A stretch of 47,109 nucleotides of DNA. Source: Fimbriimonadaceae bacterium (GTDB lineage Bacteria > Armatimonadota > Fimbriimonadia > Fimbriimonadales > Fimbriimonadaceae). Numbering within the stretch: the first letter of the stretch is position 1; each line of letters opens with the position of its first letter. A program made the position numbers and the translations under genes. Under the pieces are notes generated by a model. That model did no database searches and had not been told where the DNA came from. It saw nothing but the letters and a program-made list of their open reading frames with translations. Positions 15,608 to 23,698 of the stretch are shown here, one piece after another. Where the stretch lies: contig JAHBTC010000007.1 in NCBI GenBank assembly GCA_019638835.1, positions 1 through 47,109 of the forward strand, written 5' to 3'.

Positions 15608-17572
15608 ATGATGAGCGTACTTTCGTTGCTTGCCGTTGTTGCGGTGTCGCAAGAGACTCCGAAGTGGCAGAGTTACTTCTGCACAGACACGGTGTTAGTG
15701 GACGAGCCCACCGCCGGTGATTACGGAAGAGCCCCTTTGCTCAAAGTAGGGACGAAACGTAATCTGCTCGTAGACTTCCCGGAGGTACGTACCGCTTATG
15801 GCCCGGCAGGTGGCGCGCCGGCTCGTATCGTCTATCCGCTCTTTGAGAACGACGGCCTTACGCTCAAGGCCGCGTACATCGTCACCAAGCCGTTCAAGCA
15901 AGACCAAGCAACGTGGAAGGAAGCATCCCCAACCATAAGGTGGGAAAGAGGAGGCGCGCTAGGAGAAAACGATACTCGGCTTTTGCCGGGGGTCACGATT
16001 GCGGCCACGACAGACTCGCTTGTCATCGAGGGCCTGGAAGCGGCGGTGGGAGCGTTGACTGATCCCACTCGCCCCTCGTACGGACTGCTTTTTGAGTTCA
16101 CGGGTACCGCAACGCTTGCTTCGGCCGACCATCCGCTAGAGCCTATGCCGACCTTGTTCGTAGACACGACGACCGGAAATGACAGAGCCAAGCCGCCGTT
16201 TGTCGCCCGACTCGTGACTGGAAGCGGAGTGACTCGTCAATGGGAAGTAAGTTGGCCGCAAGCGACAAGCACTACTCGCCTTCGCGTCTTGAACGGGAAC
16301 GATCTCGTTCAAGAAGTTGCATTTAGCGCGAGTAATAAGACCGCGGGGTTTGATCAGGGGTTTGCCGATTTGGATGATGCCGAATGGCGACTCCAGATTG
16401 TCGGTGACGGGGGTGCAGGTGAGCCTCCCTCGGCTCCCTTCTATCCTAATGCGATCTCAATGGACAATCTGCCGGCCGTGTCCTCACTCGTTCAGTACCT
16501 GAACCGAGTTGTTATGCCGCTTCAGCGAACGGCGCTGCATCCATTCGGCATGACCGCGCGGGTTGCTCCCTCCTCTAGTTCCCCATCGAATGTTGATTCA
16601 GAAGGCGGTCGCACTGCCATCGCCATGCTGGCGGCCGAACTGAAGTCCAACTATTCGCGGATCCCCATTGATCTGCGGAGCGACGCACTTTTCCCGACCG
16701 CTTTTGCCCAACCCGCCCCCGGTTGGTGGTGGCCAGACGACGGGCTGATGAGGGTTCCTCGAGTAAACGTGGTGCCTCAAGCATGGCTTGTTGACTTGGA
16801 AACCGCCCTGCTAGACGCGACCGGCAACTTTGATCCGCGCCAGGGGCCCACAACACTCTTGATCGACTTGCGAGACGCAAACAACGTGACCCTGAAGAAC
16901 ACGGAAGTGGTGCTCATGGCGAGCGATGGTTCGGTTCTCGGCCAAGGAAAGACATCAGCGAGGAGCGGCTTGGTCGGGATCACGTCATCCAAAGGCCCCG
17001 TCTTTGCACAATCCGACTCGGTGAGTCTCCAAGTGAAACGAGGGACCGATTTCGACTTGGTGACCCTATCCAAGCCATGGTTGCAGTACCAGACCGCGAT
17101 TGCGGGGCGGCCCGCCGTACCAATTGAAGTTCGAGCGATGGTTTCCGACGCTCCTGTGAACTGGACGATCAATGTCCTACCGACCGCAGCGGCTGACTTG
17201 ACCGAGAAGACCACGGAGATGTTCATCGGCGTCCCCTTCAACCCTCCGGCGTGGGCGGCAGGCTACGAATCTCTGTTGCCATCGAATCAGCAGCCGATGA
17301 AAGTGGTGGAGTGGACATTCGACTTGGGTCGCGACCGCCGGATTGGCGGACTCACGGCAGCCAACCCTGCCCCTTTGATGAGGCTCGAGGTTTTGACGAA
17401 ACGGACCGGCGAACAGGGAGAACCACGACGTTGGTTCCGGGACGCAAACCCGAGTCAGCATAAGAAGTGGGCAACGGAGAGTTCTTCAACCAGATTCTTG
17501 ACGATTCGGGCTCTTATGACGGAAGGCACAAGTCTTGGAGATATAGGATTCCAACTCCATCCCACGCAGTAA
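15608..17572 (+). CDS. Large secreted protein of unknown function
   Basis: 654 residues. The short hydrophobic N-terminus (SVLSLLAVVAVSQ) looks like a signal peptide, so a periplasmic or surface position is likely. The rest is rich in beta-strand-forming residues, Pro, Asp and Thr, with no Cys-rich or catalytic motif that I recognise. Segments such as TTLLIDLRDANNVTLKNTEV and GVTRQWEVSWPQ suggest Ig-like or carbohydrate-binding-like sandwich folds. ATG codons at 15608 and 15611 are both usable. It is followed by a HIT gene after six bases. Confidence 0.72.
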   Translation: MMSVLSLLAVVAVSQETPKWQSYFCTDTVLVDEPTAGDYGRAPLLKVGTKRNLLVDFPEVRTAYGPAGGAPARIVYPLFENDGLTLKAAYIVTKPFKQDQATWKEASPTIRWERGGALGENDTRLLPGVTIAATTDSLVIEGLEAAVGALTDPTRPSYGLLFEFTGTATLASADHPLEPMPTLFVDTTTGNDRAKPPFVARLVTGSGVTRQWEVSWPQATSTTRLRVLNGNDLVQEVAFSASNKTAGFDQGFADLDDAEWRLQIVGDGGAGEPPSAPFYPNAISMDNLPAVSSLVQYLNRVVMPLQRTALHPFGMTARVAPSSSSPSNVDSEGGRTAIAMLAAELKSNYSRIPIDLRSDALFPTAFAQPAPGWWWPDDGLMRVPRVNVVPQAWLVDLETALLDATGNFDPRQGPTTLLIDLRDANNVTLKNTEVVLMASDGSVLGQGKTSARSGLVGITSSKGPVFAQSDSVSLQVKRGTDFDLVTLSKPWLQYQTAIAGRPAVPIEVRAMVSDAPVNWTINVLPTAAADLTEKTTEMFIGVPFNPPAWAAGYESLLPSNQQPMKVVEWTFDLGRDRRIGGLTAANPAPLMRLEVLTKRTGEQGEPRRWFRDANPSQHKKWATESSSTRFLTIRALMTEGTSLGDIGFQLHPTQ

Positions 17573-17578
17573 ACCGTC

Positions 17579-17908
17579 ATGTCAACGCTTTTTACAAAGA
17601 TCATCAACCGTGAGATTGCCGGCGACATCATATACGAGGACGAACATTGTGTCGCGTTCCGCGATATCATGCCGGTCGCTCCCGTGCACATCCTGATTGT
17701 GCCAAGGGAGGAGATTGTTCGGGTTTCCGAGGCGCCAGAAACGGGCGATCACATTCATCTACTGAACGCGGCGCGTAAGGTGGGGCAGAAACTGGGAGTT
17801 TCCGAATACCGCCTCGTGATCAACAATGGCGAAGGAGTTGGGCAAACCGTGCCCCACCTCCATGTTCACCTTCTTGCTGGACGTGAATTTGGTTGGCCCC
17901 CAGGCTAG
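17579..17908 (+). CDS. HIT-family nucleotide hydrolase/transferase (HinT-like)
   Basis: 109 residues, the standard HIT domain length. The protein starts STLFTKIINREIAGDIIYEDE and ends with the histidine triad HLHVHLLAGREFGWPPG, the signature of the HinT branch. HinT proteins are purine nucleoside phosphoramidases or AMP-lysine hydrolases of low specificity. The last codons overlap nothing, and 43 bp separate it from the NamZ-like gene. Biological role here is unknown. Confidence 0.93.
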   Translation: MSTLFTKIINREIAGDIIYEDEHCVAFRDIMPVAPVHILIVPREEIVRVSEAPETGDHIHLLNAARKVGQKLGVSEYRLVINNGEGVGQTVPHLHVHLLAGREFGWPPG

Positions 17909-17951
17909 ACATGAGCACGATTCAAAGTGCGGGCCAGTAGAATCGGAATTC

Positions 17952-19106
17952 ATGTACGTCCGCACAGGGCTTGATCGTTTGATCGGCGAAGAATTCGAGC
18001 CTTTCCGCGGGCAGAGAGTGATACTTCTTACGAATCAAGCCGCTGTCTCTCGGAACTACACCCATTCGTTGGATGCTCTTCTCGATTTCGGGATTCAAGT
18101 TGTGGCCGTTTTCGGCCCCCAACATGGTGTGTGGGGTTACACCCAGGACAACATGATTGAGTGGGAAAGCTACACCGACGCCCGCACGGGCATTCCCTTC
18201 TATTCGCTGTACGGCGAGACCCGTGTACCGCGAGATGAGTGGTTTACGGGAGCTGACCGATTGGTTGTGGACCTTGTTGATGTGGGCACAAGGGTGTACA
18301 CCTTCATTTGGACGATGGCTCACTGCCTTGCCGTCGCGGAGCGACTCGGTGTGCCCGTAACAGTTCTTGACCGTCCCAACCCAATTACTTCGCGAGAAGA
18401 GGGCCCGAATCTCGAACCCGGTTTCCAAAGTTTTGTGGGGCTTTTTGATGTACCCCTTCGACACGGGCGAACGGTCGGGGAGATCGCATTGTGGCTGCAG
18501 AAGAAGGAGTACCCCAAACTTGATCTTGAAGTTGTTTGGTGCGAAGGATGGCGAGGGGACATGCCATTCTCCGAGACTGGCCTTCCATGGGTTCCTCCCT
18601 CACCAAACATGCCGCTGGAATCAACTGCCTTCGTCTATCCGGGCTCTGTCTTGTTTGAAGGCACCAACTTGAGCGAGGGAAGAGGAACGACCCGGCCGTT
18701 CGAGACAATCGGAGCCCCTTGGCTCAACCCTTGGGCCTTCGCCGACGAACTGAATGAACGATCTCTGCCGGGCGTCTTTTTTCGCCCCGTAACATTTCAG
18801 CCAACAAATCAGAAACATGCAGGTCAGTTATGCGGAGGGGTGTTCATCCATATGGTTGATCCATCAATCGCCGCTCCGATCGTAACGGCGGTTCATATCT
18901 TGGATGTTGCCGTCCGGCAAGGTGGTGAAGAGTTTCACTTTTTGCCGCCGCCCTACGAGTACGAGATGTCGCGAATGCCGATCGATCTCTTGTGGGGAAG
19001 CAGTGGCTTGCGAATTGGCCTACTTGAGAGGAGCGATGTGAAGTCGCTTTTGGACTCATTTGTGGGCCCTCATCGCCTAATTCCTAAACATCAGACCTAC
19101 ATCTAA
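17952..19106 (+). CDS. DUF1343 / NamZ-like exo-beta-N-acetylmuramidase
   Basis: 384 residues from the ATG at 17952; the frame stays open further upstream to 17826, but that part runs inside the HIT gene. The family is that of NamZ, an enzyme shown in Bacillus subtilis and Tannerella to remove terminal MurNAc from peptidoglycan fragments. The core matches: VILLTNQAAVSRNYTHS, VAVFGPQHGVWGYTQDNM, VDLVDVGTRVYTFIWTM, VLDRPNPI, then YPGSVLFEGTNLSEGRGTT near the end. No signal peptide is seen, so cytosolic recycling of muropeptides is more likely than secretion. Confidence 0.9.
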   Translation: MYVRTGLDRLIGEEFEPFRGQRVILLTNQAAVSRNYTHSLDALLDFGIQVVAVFGPQHGVWGYTQDNMIEWESYTDARTGIPFYSLYGETRVPRDEWFTGADRLVVDLVDVGTRVYTFIWTMAHCLAVAERLGVPVTVLDRPNPITSREEGPNLEPGFQSFVGLFDVPLRHGRTVGEIALWLQKKEYPKLDLEVVWCEGWRGDMPFSETGLPWVPPSPNMPLESTAFVYPGSVLFEGTNLSEGRGTTRPFETIGAPWLNPWAFADELNERSLPGVFFRPVTFQPTNQKHAGQLCGGVFIHMVDPSIAAPIVTAVHILDVAVRQGGEEFHFLPPPYEYEMSRMPIDLLWGSSGLRIGLLERSDVKSLLDSFVGPHRLIPKHQTYI

Positions 19107-19139
19107 CCAAGTGTTAACAAACGGGATTTAGTATTCTTC

Positions 19140-19173
19140 CTGCAGACGAACCCCGTTCGTCGGTCTTCTGCAG
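19140..19173 (+). promoter_or_regulatory. Stem-loop in the 5' leader of the pilin-like gene
   Basis: Outer arms CTGCAG (19140-19145 and 19168-19173) enclose an inner perfect hairpin ACGAAC-ccc-GTTCGT. The structure ends just before the AGGAATCC ribosome binding region (12 bases before the ATG at 19186). It could modulate translation or stabilise the message of a probably abundant protein. The pairing is seen; the role is inferred. Confidence 0.4.
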
Positions 19174-19185
19174 AGGAATCCTGAA

Positions 19186-20148
19186 ATGAAAAAAGCGTTT
19201 ACGCTGATCGAGCTTCTGGTGGTCATCGCAATCATCGCGATTCTCGCCGCCATTCTGTTCCCCGTCTTTGCGCAAGCGAAAGCCGCCGCAAAGAAGACGG
19301 CTGGCATCAGCAATCAAAAGCAAATCGGAGCCGCTCTCCAAATCTACATGGGCGACTACGATGACACTTTCCCCCGAAACGACGATTGCGAACTCAACTC
19401 GTCGTTGAACCCCCAGAATAACGGTCAAGCCGCTGGAACCGACCCGTCCCCGTGGTGCAACGGCAGCAACGGCTATCCGTACCGCATGAACCACTACTCG
19501 TGGCAAAAGTGGGTTCTTCCTTACTCGAAGAACGTGCAATTGTTCGAGCATCCTGGTCGAAGCAAAGTGGCGGCCAACACGTTCTCCTGCCCCGGCGGTA
19601 CATGGGCGCAATGCGGTCAGATCATGGGTGGCTTTGCGATCAACCTCGCTCTTACGGGCGCATTGAACACCTGGGGTCGAACGCCAACCTCGGCTGGCTA
19701 CACGCGAAACTCCTGGCTCGGTGGAAATCAGACAGCTCTGCCCGACGTAAGCCGCGCCATGATGCTTTTCGAGTTCACGAACGTAGACATCAACTTCTCG
19801 CCGGTAGTGGTGGACGCGATCAACAACCCGATTCCGAATCAGATCGTTTATCCGATGGCAATCCGCGAGTTCTGGGCCGCTAACTTCAAGCGAACGGATG
19901 CGGCCTGCAACCCGTTGCCGGAAGACAATGCGGCGCGAACCTTTGGCGGCGTCATCATCACGGGCTATGCCGACTCGTCGGCTAAGGCTGTACCGATCAA
20001 CCAGTGGCTTGCTTTCACTCCGACGGCAGCGCAGTACGGTGTGACGGTGGATGCGAACGCGAAGTGCGGTATCTCGAGCGGAACTTACCGACCGGGCGTT
20101 ACCCCGAATCTTGCGATCAACTTCCCGTTCTGGGCACTTCAAGGCTAA
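19186..20148 (+). CDS. Prepilin-type N-terminal methylation protein (type II/IV secretion pseudopilin-like)
   Basis: 320 residues. The N-terminus KKAFTLIELLVVIAIIAIL is the canonical type III signal: a Phe is methylated after prepilin peptidase cleavage and the following hydrophobic helix packs into the filament. The mature part begins FAQAKAAAKKTAGISNQKQIGAALQIYMGDYDD, a beginning found in the many stand-alone prepilin-like proteins of Armatimonadota and Planctomycetota. Near the C-terminus GGVIITGYADSSAKAVP resembles the C-terminal H-x9-DG motif region. No other pilus gene is adjacent, so it is not part of a visible assembly operon. A small lipoprotein gene follows three bases after the stop. 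Confidence 0.9.
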   Translation: MKKAFTLIELLVVIAIIAILAAILFPVFAQAKAAAKKTAGISNQKQIGAALQIYMGDYDDTFPRNDDCELNSSLNPQNNGQAAGTDPSPWCNGSNGYPYRMNHYSWQKWVLPYSKNVQLFEHPGRSKVAANTFSCPGGTWAQCGQIMGGFAINLALTGALNTWGRTPTSAGYTRNSWLGGNQTALPDVSRAMMLFEFTNVDINFSPVVVDAINNPIPNQIVYPMAIREFWAANFKRTDAACNPLPEDNAARTFGGVIITGYADSSAKAVPINQWLAFTPTAAQYGVTVDANAKCGISSGTYRPGVTPNLAINFPFWALQG

Positions 20149-20151
20149 GAC

Positions 20152-20328
20152 ATGCGAAAGTACTCGTTACTTATCGTTGCTCTCGCGCTCTCGCTCCTAT
20201 TCCTTCAGGGATGCGGAATCGGTGAGCAGAGCGGCAACGCAGCGGCCGACGATTACAAGGCACAGGAAGACAAGGCAAAGAAGCTTGGCGATTCCGGAGA
20301 GGTTCCGGTTTTCGACAACAGCCCGTAG
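20152..20328 (+). CDS. Tiny lipoprotein
   Basis: 58 residues and too short for most ORF lists. It has a lipoprotein signal peptide (MRKYSLLIVALALSLLFL) and a lipobox LQGC at residues 18-21, then a hydrophilic mature part rich in Ala, Asp, Lys and Glu (SGNAAADDYKAQEDKAKKLG). It starts three bases after the pilin-like gene stops, so both are on one transcript. Its function is unknown. A small lipoprotein following a prepilin-like gene may be an accessory of the surface protein, but that is inference. Confidence 0.75.
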   Translation: MRKYSLLIVALALSLLFLQGCGIGEQSGNAAADDYKAQEDKAKKLGDSGEVPVFDNSP

Positions 20329-20347
20329 CCTCAGTTCATCCGCAATC

Positions 20348-20386
20348 TGCGCCCCTGCTTTCTTTGAAAGTGGGGGCGCATTGTTT
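20348..20386 (+). terminator. Rho-independent terminator of the pilin-lipoprotein transcript
   Basis: A 15-bp stem (20348-20362 with 20366-20380, two G-T pairs) closes a three-base loop TTT and is followed by TTGTTT. It sits 20 bases after the lipoprotein stop. The right arm overlaps the darA promoter region. Confidence 0.75.
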
Positions 20387-20391
20387 ATAAT
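20364..20391 (+). promoter_or_regulatory. Candidate sigma-70 promoter for darA-holB
   Basis: TTGAAA (20364-20369) and a perfect TATAAT (20386-20391) are separated by 16 bp. Transcription would start about 10 bases before the darA ATG, giving a very short leader. The -35 box lies within the loop and right arm of the preceding terminator hairpin. Confidence 0.6.
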
Positions 20392-20407
20392 AAGGGTAAC
20401 AGCCCAC

Positions 20408-20740
20408 ATGAAACTCGCCGTCTGTGTTGTCCATAACCGTGATCGAAATCGCTTGACTGATGAATTAGTCAAGGCGGGCTTCAAGTTCACGATCATGGGC
20501 TCAACTGGCGGATTCCTTCGGGAAGGGAATACCACCCTGTTCATTGGTCTGGAAGATGCGGAGATCCCTTTGCTCAAAGAATTGGTGCAAGCGAACTGTC
20601 AGGCCCGGGAGCAAATGGTGAACTTGACTCCTTTCGAGTCGACACCAGCCGGGGCGGGTTTCATGTCGGCGCCCGTCAAGGTGCCAGTGGGCGGCGCTGT
20701 CCTCTTCTTCCTCCCAGTGGATGAGTTCACCCGGTTCTAA
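20408..20740 (+). CDS. darA: Cyclic-di-AMP receptor, PII-like (DarA/YaaQ family)
   Basis: 110 residues, the family length. The family forms a PII-like trimer that binds c-di-AMP. The N-terminus MKLAVCVVHNRDRNRLTDEL is the first strand and helix; FTIMGSTGGFLREGNTTLFIGLED is the signature region with the G-S-T-G-G-F-L loop that contacts the nucleotide. The C-terminal VGGAVLFFLPVDEFTRF closes the sheet. Its end overlaps the start of holB by 20 bp. In Firmicutes yaaQ lies between tmk and holB, so the neighbourhood is conserved. The ATG is preceded by a good promoter but only a weak AGGG element. Confidence 0.93.
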   Translation: MKLAVCVVHNRDRNRLTDELVKAGFKFTIMGSTGGFLREGNTTLFIGLEDAEIPLLKELVQANCQAREQMVNLTPFESTPAGAGFMSAPVKVPVGGAVLFFLPVDEFTRF

Positions 20741-21629
20741 GTCAGTGTTTGATGCGGCACCTTACGTCAGAAGCGGAGCCCATGCGTTCCTGCTGTTTGG
20801 CACCGAAGGTGCGCCTCTAAAAGAAACCGCGGCCGCGATGTCTGCCCTTTGGACATGCGAAGATCAGGCGGCGACCATGCCTTGCGATGAGTGCCCACCA
20901 TGTCGGGCCCGGCGTGCCGGTGGACTTGTTGACGCCCAAGTGATTGAGCCGATGGGTAACCCGCCGATTCTCGGTATGGAGATCGTCAATGAGGTCAAAG
21001 GCACAAGAGCCGACAACTTCGAAGGCGTTCCGCTTCGTAAGTTTTTGCGGACTCGACCGATGGTGGCGCCAAAAAAGATCGTCTCGATTCACGACATCCA
21101 CCGGGCGAATAAGTCAGCGGCCAATGCATTGCTCAAGACCATAGAGGAGCCCCCCGACTATTCTCGTCTCGTATTGACTACAACCTCCTTGAGTTCGGTG
21201 CTGGCCACAATCCGATCACGTTGCGTTTGCTTGGCCGTAGAGAAGGTGTCGAGTCCTGCCGTAGCGGGGGTGCCCGAGTGGGGACACATCGCCCGCGACG
21301 AGGAGGAAACCGAGCATCTGGAACTTCTAGATCAGTTGCTTGAAAAGAGTGTTTCGTCGGAACATGGGGAGTGCATTCGGAATGGACATCTTTTCCGTAA
21401 ATGGGCCGATGAATGGAGGGAAAGGCGCGGGCTCTCGGCGCGTCAAGGGATTGCGGATGCGCTGACATTCATGGCCGAGTGGTGCCTCGCAAAAACACCA
21501 GAGTCGCACGACAACTTGAACGCAACCCTCAGCGCGCACCGCCTCATCTTAGGTAATGTACAGGAAGGCCTTGTCCTTGACGTCCTATTCATGCAATGGG
21601 CGGGAACAAGACAGGCTTTGCCTCGGTAA
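20721..21629 (+). CDS. holB: DNA polymerase III delta' subunit
   Basis: 302 residues. It is a clamp-loader subunit of the replicative polymerase. Visible features: an AAA+ fold with an early HAFLLFGTEGAPLKETAAAM, whose Walker A motif is degenerate as is normal for delta', a zinc-binding cluster C...CDECPPC, the stretch KKIVSIHDIHRANKSAANALLKTIEEPP (sensor region of the clamp-loader) and the arginine finger-bearing ATIRSRC. Its order after darA matches the conserved yaaQ-holB synteny. Start ATG 20721 lies within darA; no clear ribosome binding site, so coupled translation is likely. Confidence 0.94.
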   Translation: MSSPGSKSVFDAAPYVRSGAHAFLLFGTEGAPLKETAAAMSALWTCEDQAATMPCDECPPCRARRAGGLVDAQVIEPMGNPPILGMEIVNEVKGTRADNFEGVPLRKFLRTRPMVAPKKIVSIHDIHRANKSAANALLKTIEEPPDYSRLVLTTTSLSSVLATIRSRCVCLAVEKVSSPAVAGVPEWGHIARDEEETEHLELLDQLLEKSVSSEHGECIRNGHLFRKWADEWRERRGLSARQGIADALTFMAEWCLAKTPESHDNLNATLSAHRLILGNVQEGLVLDVLFMQWAGTRQALPR

Positions 21630-21649
21630 CTTGAGGAGAAGTTCACGTC

Positions 21650-22240
21650 GTGATTGGATCATTCACCCGCGCCCTACAACGATCACAAACGGATCGCAAG
21701 CAACTGTTCGAGCAACTCATGGAGGAATCCTATCGCTCGGCGTATAACCTTGCGTATCGGTTGGCGGGCAACGGACATGACGCCGAAGATCTGTTGCAAG
21801 AGTCGTACGTTCGTGCGTTCCGATTCTTCAATCGCTACGATCAGAGCCTTCCGTTCACGAGTTGGTTCTTCCGCATCATCACCAACGTTCACATCGACAC
21901 TGTCCGACGAAAGAAGAAGCTCTCCTTCATCAGCCTTGATGCGGGGAAAGAGGACTCGGATCGGTCATGGGAATTACCTGACGAATCGGTCAATGCCGAC
22001 CGGCAGCTTATGGAGGAAACGCTCTCTGAGCCTCTCCAGATCGCGCTGGACGCAATGAACCCCGATTTTCGGCTGGCAGTTCTCTTTGCGGACGTTGAGG
22101 GGATGTCATACGAGGAAATCGCCGATATGATGGGTACGAGTGTGGGAACAGTTCGCTCTCGAGTTCACCGAGGCCGCAAACAGTTGCGGAAGAACATTGA
22201 GAAACTGCCTCGCAGTCTAAGGAGTGAGTGGCGAGCATGA
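21650..22240 (+). CDS. ECF-type RNA polymerase sigma factor (RpoE-like)
   Basis: 196 residues with a GTG start. Region 2 (residues about 25-90) includes AYNLAYRLAGNGHDAEDLLQESYVRAF and a -10 contact part SWFFRIITNVHIDTVRRKKK; region 4 (about 130-185) includes LAVLFADVEGMSYEEIADMMGTSVGTVRSRVHRGRKQLR, the helix-turn-helix that reads the -35 element. No region 1 or 3, so it is of the extracytoplasmic function group. It is the first gene of a four-gene operon with an anti-sigma factor, an RseB-like protein and HtrA, which suggests an envelope-stress circuit. Confidence 0.95.
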   Translation: MIGSFTRALQRSQTDRKQLFEQLMEESYRSAYNLAYRLAGNGHDAEDLLQESYVRAFRFFNRYDQSLPFTSWFFRIITNVHIDTVRRKKKLSFISLDAGKEDSDRSWELPDESVNADRQLMEETLSEPLQIALDAMNPDFRLAVLFADVEGMSYEEIADMMGTSVGTVRSRVHRGRKQLRKNIEKLPRSLRSEWRA

Positions 22241-22683
22241 GTTGCAACCGATTTGAACCACTGCTCTCGGCCATGATTGATGGTGAGTTAGATGCTCAGG
22301 AGTGCTGGCATGTCCGCGAGCACGTATCCGAGTGTGAGGTTTGCGCGGCTCATTTAGAAGCTCTTCGAGCGCTGAAATGGGAGTTGGGGAGCATTTCGAC
22401 TCCCGAGCCGGATGAAGATAGTTTTGCGCGAGTGCGGACTAGAGTAGTGGCGGAGATTGGCCACTCGTCTCATCGCCCGCAAGAGCGTTGGGGGATGGCG
22501 GGCGGCATTGCGGCCGCTTCAATTTTGGCCGTGTTACTTGCGGTTCAGTTATCGGCGCCGCCGAGAATTCCGGTCGCAACGGACCAATTTGATCCATCAC
22601 TGGATCTCGGATACGCAGGAAGCGCTTCAACCGTGTCGTCTTATGCACCTGTCTATCCGGTCAATCACACTCGCAGCCGCTAA
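22237..22683 (+). CDS. Anti-sigma factor with zinc-finger (ZAS) and one membrane helix
   Basis: 148 residues from the ATG that overlaps the sigma stop (ATGA); an upstream GTG is unlikely. The N-terminus MSCNRFEPLLSAMIDGELDA leads into the zinc signature H29-x3-C33-x2-C36 typical of zinc-binding anti-sigma domains that clamp region 4 and 2 of ECF sigma factors. A membrane helix follows (GMAGGIAAASILAVLLAVQL, about residues 87-106). The short C-terminal tail would face the periplasm. It should hold the ECF factor inactive until stress signals release it; release could involve the HtrA protease encoded two genes later (inference). Confidence 0.9.
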   Translation: MSCNRFEPLLSAMIDGELDAQECWHVREHVSECEVCAAHLEALRALKWELGSISTPEPDEDSFARVRTRVVAEIGHSSHRPQERWGMAGGIAAASILAVLLAVQLSAPPRIPVATDQFDPSLDLGYAGSASTVSSYAPVYPVNHTRSR

Positions 22684-23698
22684 TCTAGCCCTGCTAGCTT
22701 GCGCGGTCGCGCAAGATCCCTACTTTTCGCTGGAAGCCATGCTTGAGCGACAAGGTCGAATCTCGGCGACTGCCCTTCAGCGCAGGGCCGATCCATTTGC
22801 CAACGGAACTGTATTAGTAAAGGTCGTGACTCGCTCGGATAAAGGCGAAATGAGCCGAATCATCCAGCCTCTTGAACTGCAGGGTATTCGGCAACTGGAC
22901 GACCGAAGCACAATGCGGACCTACTATCCGGACTCGAACACGATCAGCAACCAAATGTCTTCGGCCCGGTGGCGGCTAGGGATTCCGGAGCGAATGCGAT
23001 TGATTCGGGCGAACTATAAGGTCACATTTGGTGAGCGAGCGAACATTGCCGAGAAGCGGGCACAGGCGCTCATTCTTGATCCGAAGTCGGACTACCTTGA
23101 TAAGCGGATCATTTGGTACGACGTGAACAACCGCTTCATCCTTCGTTATCAAGTGATGGGGCGTGATGGGTTAGAAAACCGAGTCGATACGCTTTCGGTC
23201 ACCTATGACCAGCCGTCTTCCTCCGAGTTTAACTTGCCGGAGGCAGAAAGAGTCCGCAACCGATATGGCCCGTTTGCTATGGCTTCTGCCGGTGACGCCG
23301 AGAGCTATTTGAATGCCTACCCCCCTGTGCCTTCCTCTTGGCCTTACGGATTCAAGCAAGAGGCACTCCAAATTGTAGGGTCCGAAAACGAACCGATTTT
23401 GGCGGTGCGTTTGACCGATGGGATGGCTCCGATCACCGTTTACTTCTGGAACCCTGACCAACACCGTCGACCGCCGATTCGTTCCGGCCCGATTGTCGAA
23501 CTTTCTGGCCTCAAGATTGGGGGAGCAGGAGATGGTCAATCTCGACTGATTGAGCGACTTGTGAACCATGCAGGTCGGCGATCTTCTTGGGACCAGGAAC
23601 AGATTGGGCTGGACCGACTGTTTGAAAATGACATAGGAGTCCTCCGGTTCGATAACCAGAGTCATCCTCGAACGCAGTACAGAGAAGCAACCCCATGA
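22643..23698 (+). CDS. RseB/MucB-like periplasmic regulator of the sigma factor
   Basis: 351 residues from the Met at 22643, giving a signal peptide (SITLAAANLALLACAVAQ). The start lies inside the anti-sigma gene by 41 bp. The mature part has two domains: residues about 20-190 look like the LolA/LppX-like fold used by RseB to bind misfolded-lipoprotein signals (FANGTVLVKVVTRSDKGEMSR, then RRWRLGIPERM...), and residues about 250-350 are a second domain with VYFWNPDQHRRPP. Homology to MucB/RseB is judged from layout and operon position rather than from a strong motif. In E. coli RseB protects the anti-sigma factor from proteolysis. Confidence 0.62.
   Translation: MHLSIRSITLAAANLALLACAVAQDPYFSLEAMLERQGRISATALQRRADPFANGTVLVKVVTRSDKGEMSRIIQPLELQGIRQLDDRSTMRTYYPDSNTISNQMSSARWRLGIPERMRLIRANYKVTFGERANIAEKRAQALILDPKSDYLDKRIIWYDVNNRFILRYQVMGRDGLENRVDTLSVTYDQPSSSEFNLPEAERVRNRYGPFAMASAGDAESYLNAYPPVPSSWPYGFKQEALQIVGSENEPILAVRLTDGMAPITVYFWNPDQHRRPPIRSGPIVELSGLKIGGAGDGQSRLIERLVNHAGRRSSWDQEQIGLDRLFENDIGVLRFDNQSHPRTQYREATP

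Noticed and set aside
19114-20142. Open frame of 342 codons on the minus strand
   Set aside because: It is the antisense shadow of the prepilin-like gene, is extremely rich in Arg and Val, and has no recognisable protein character.
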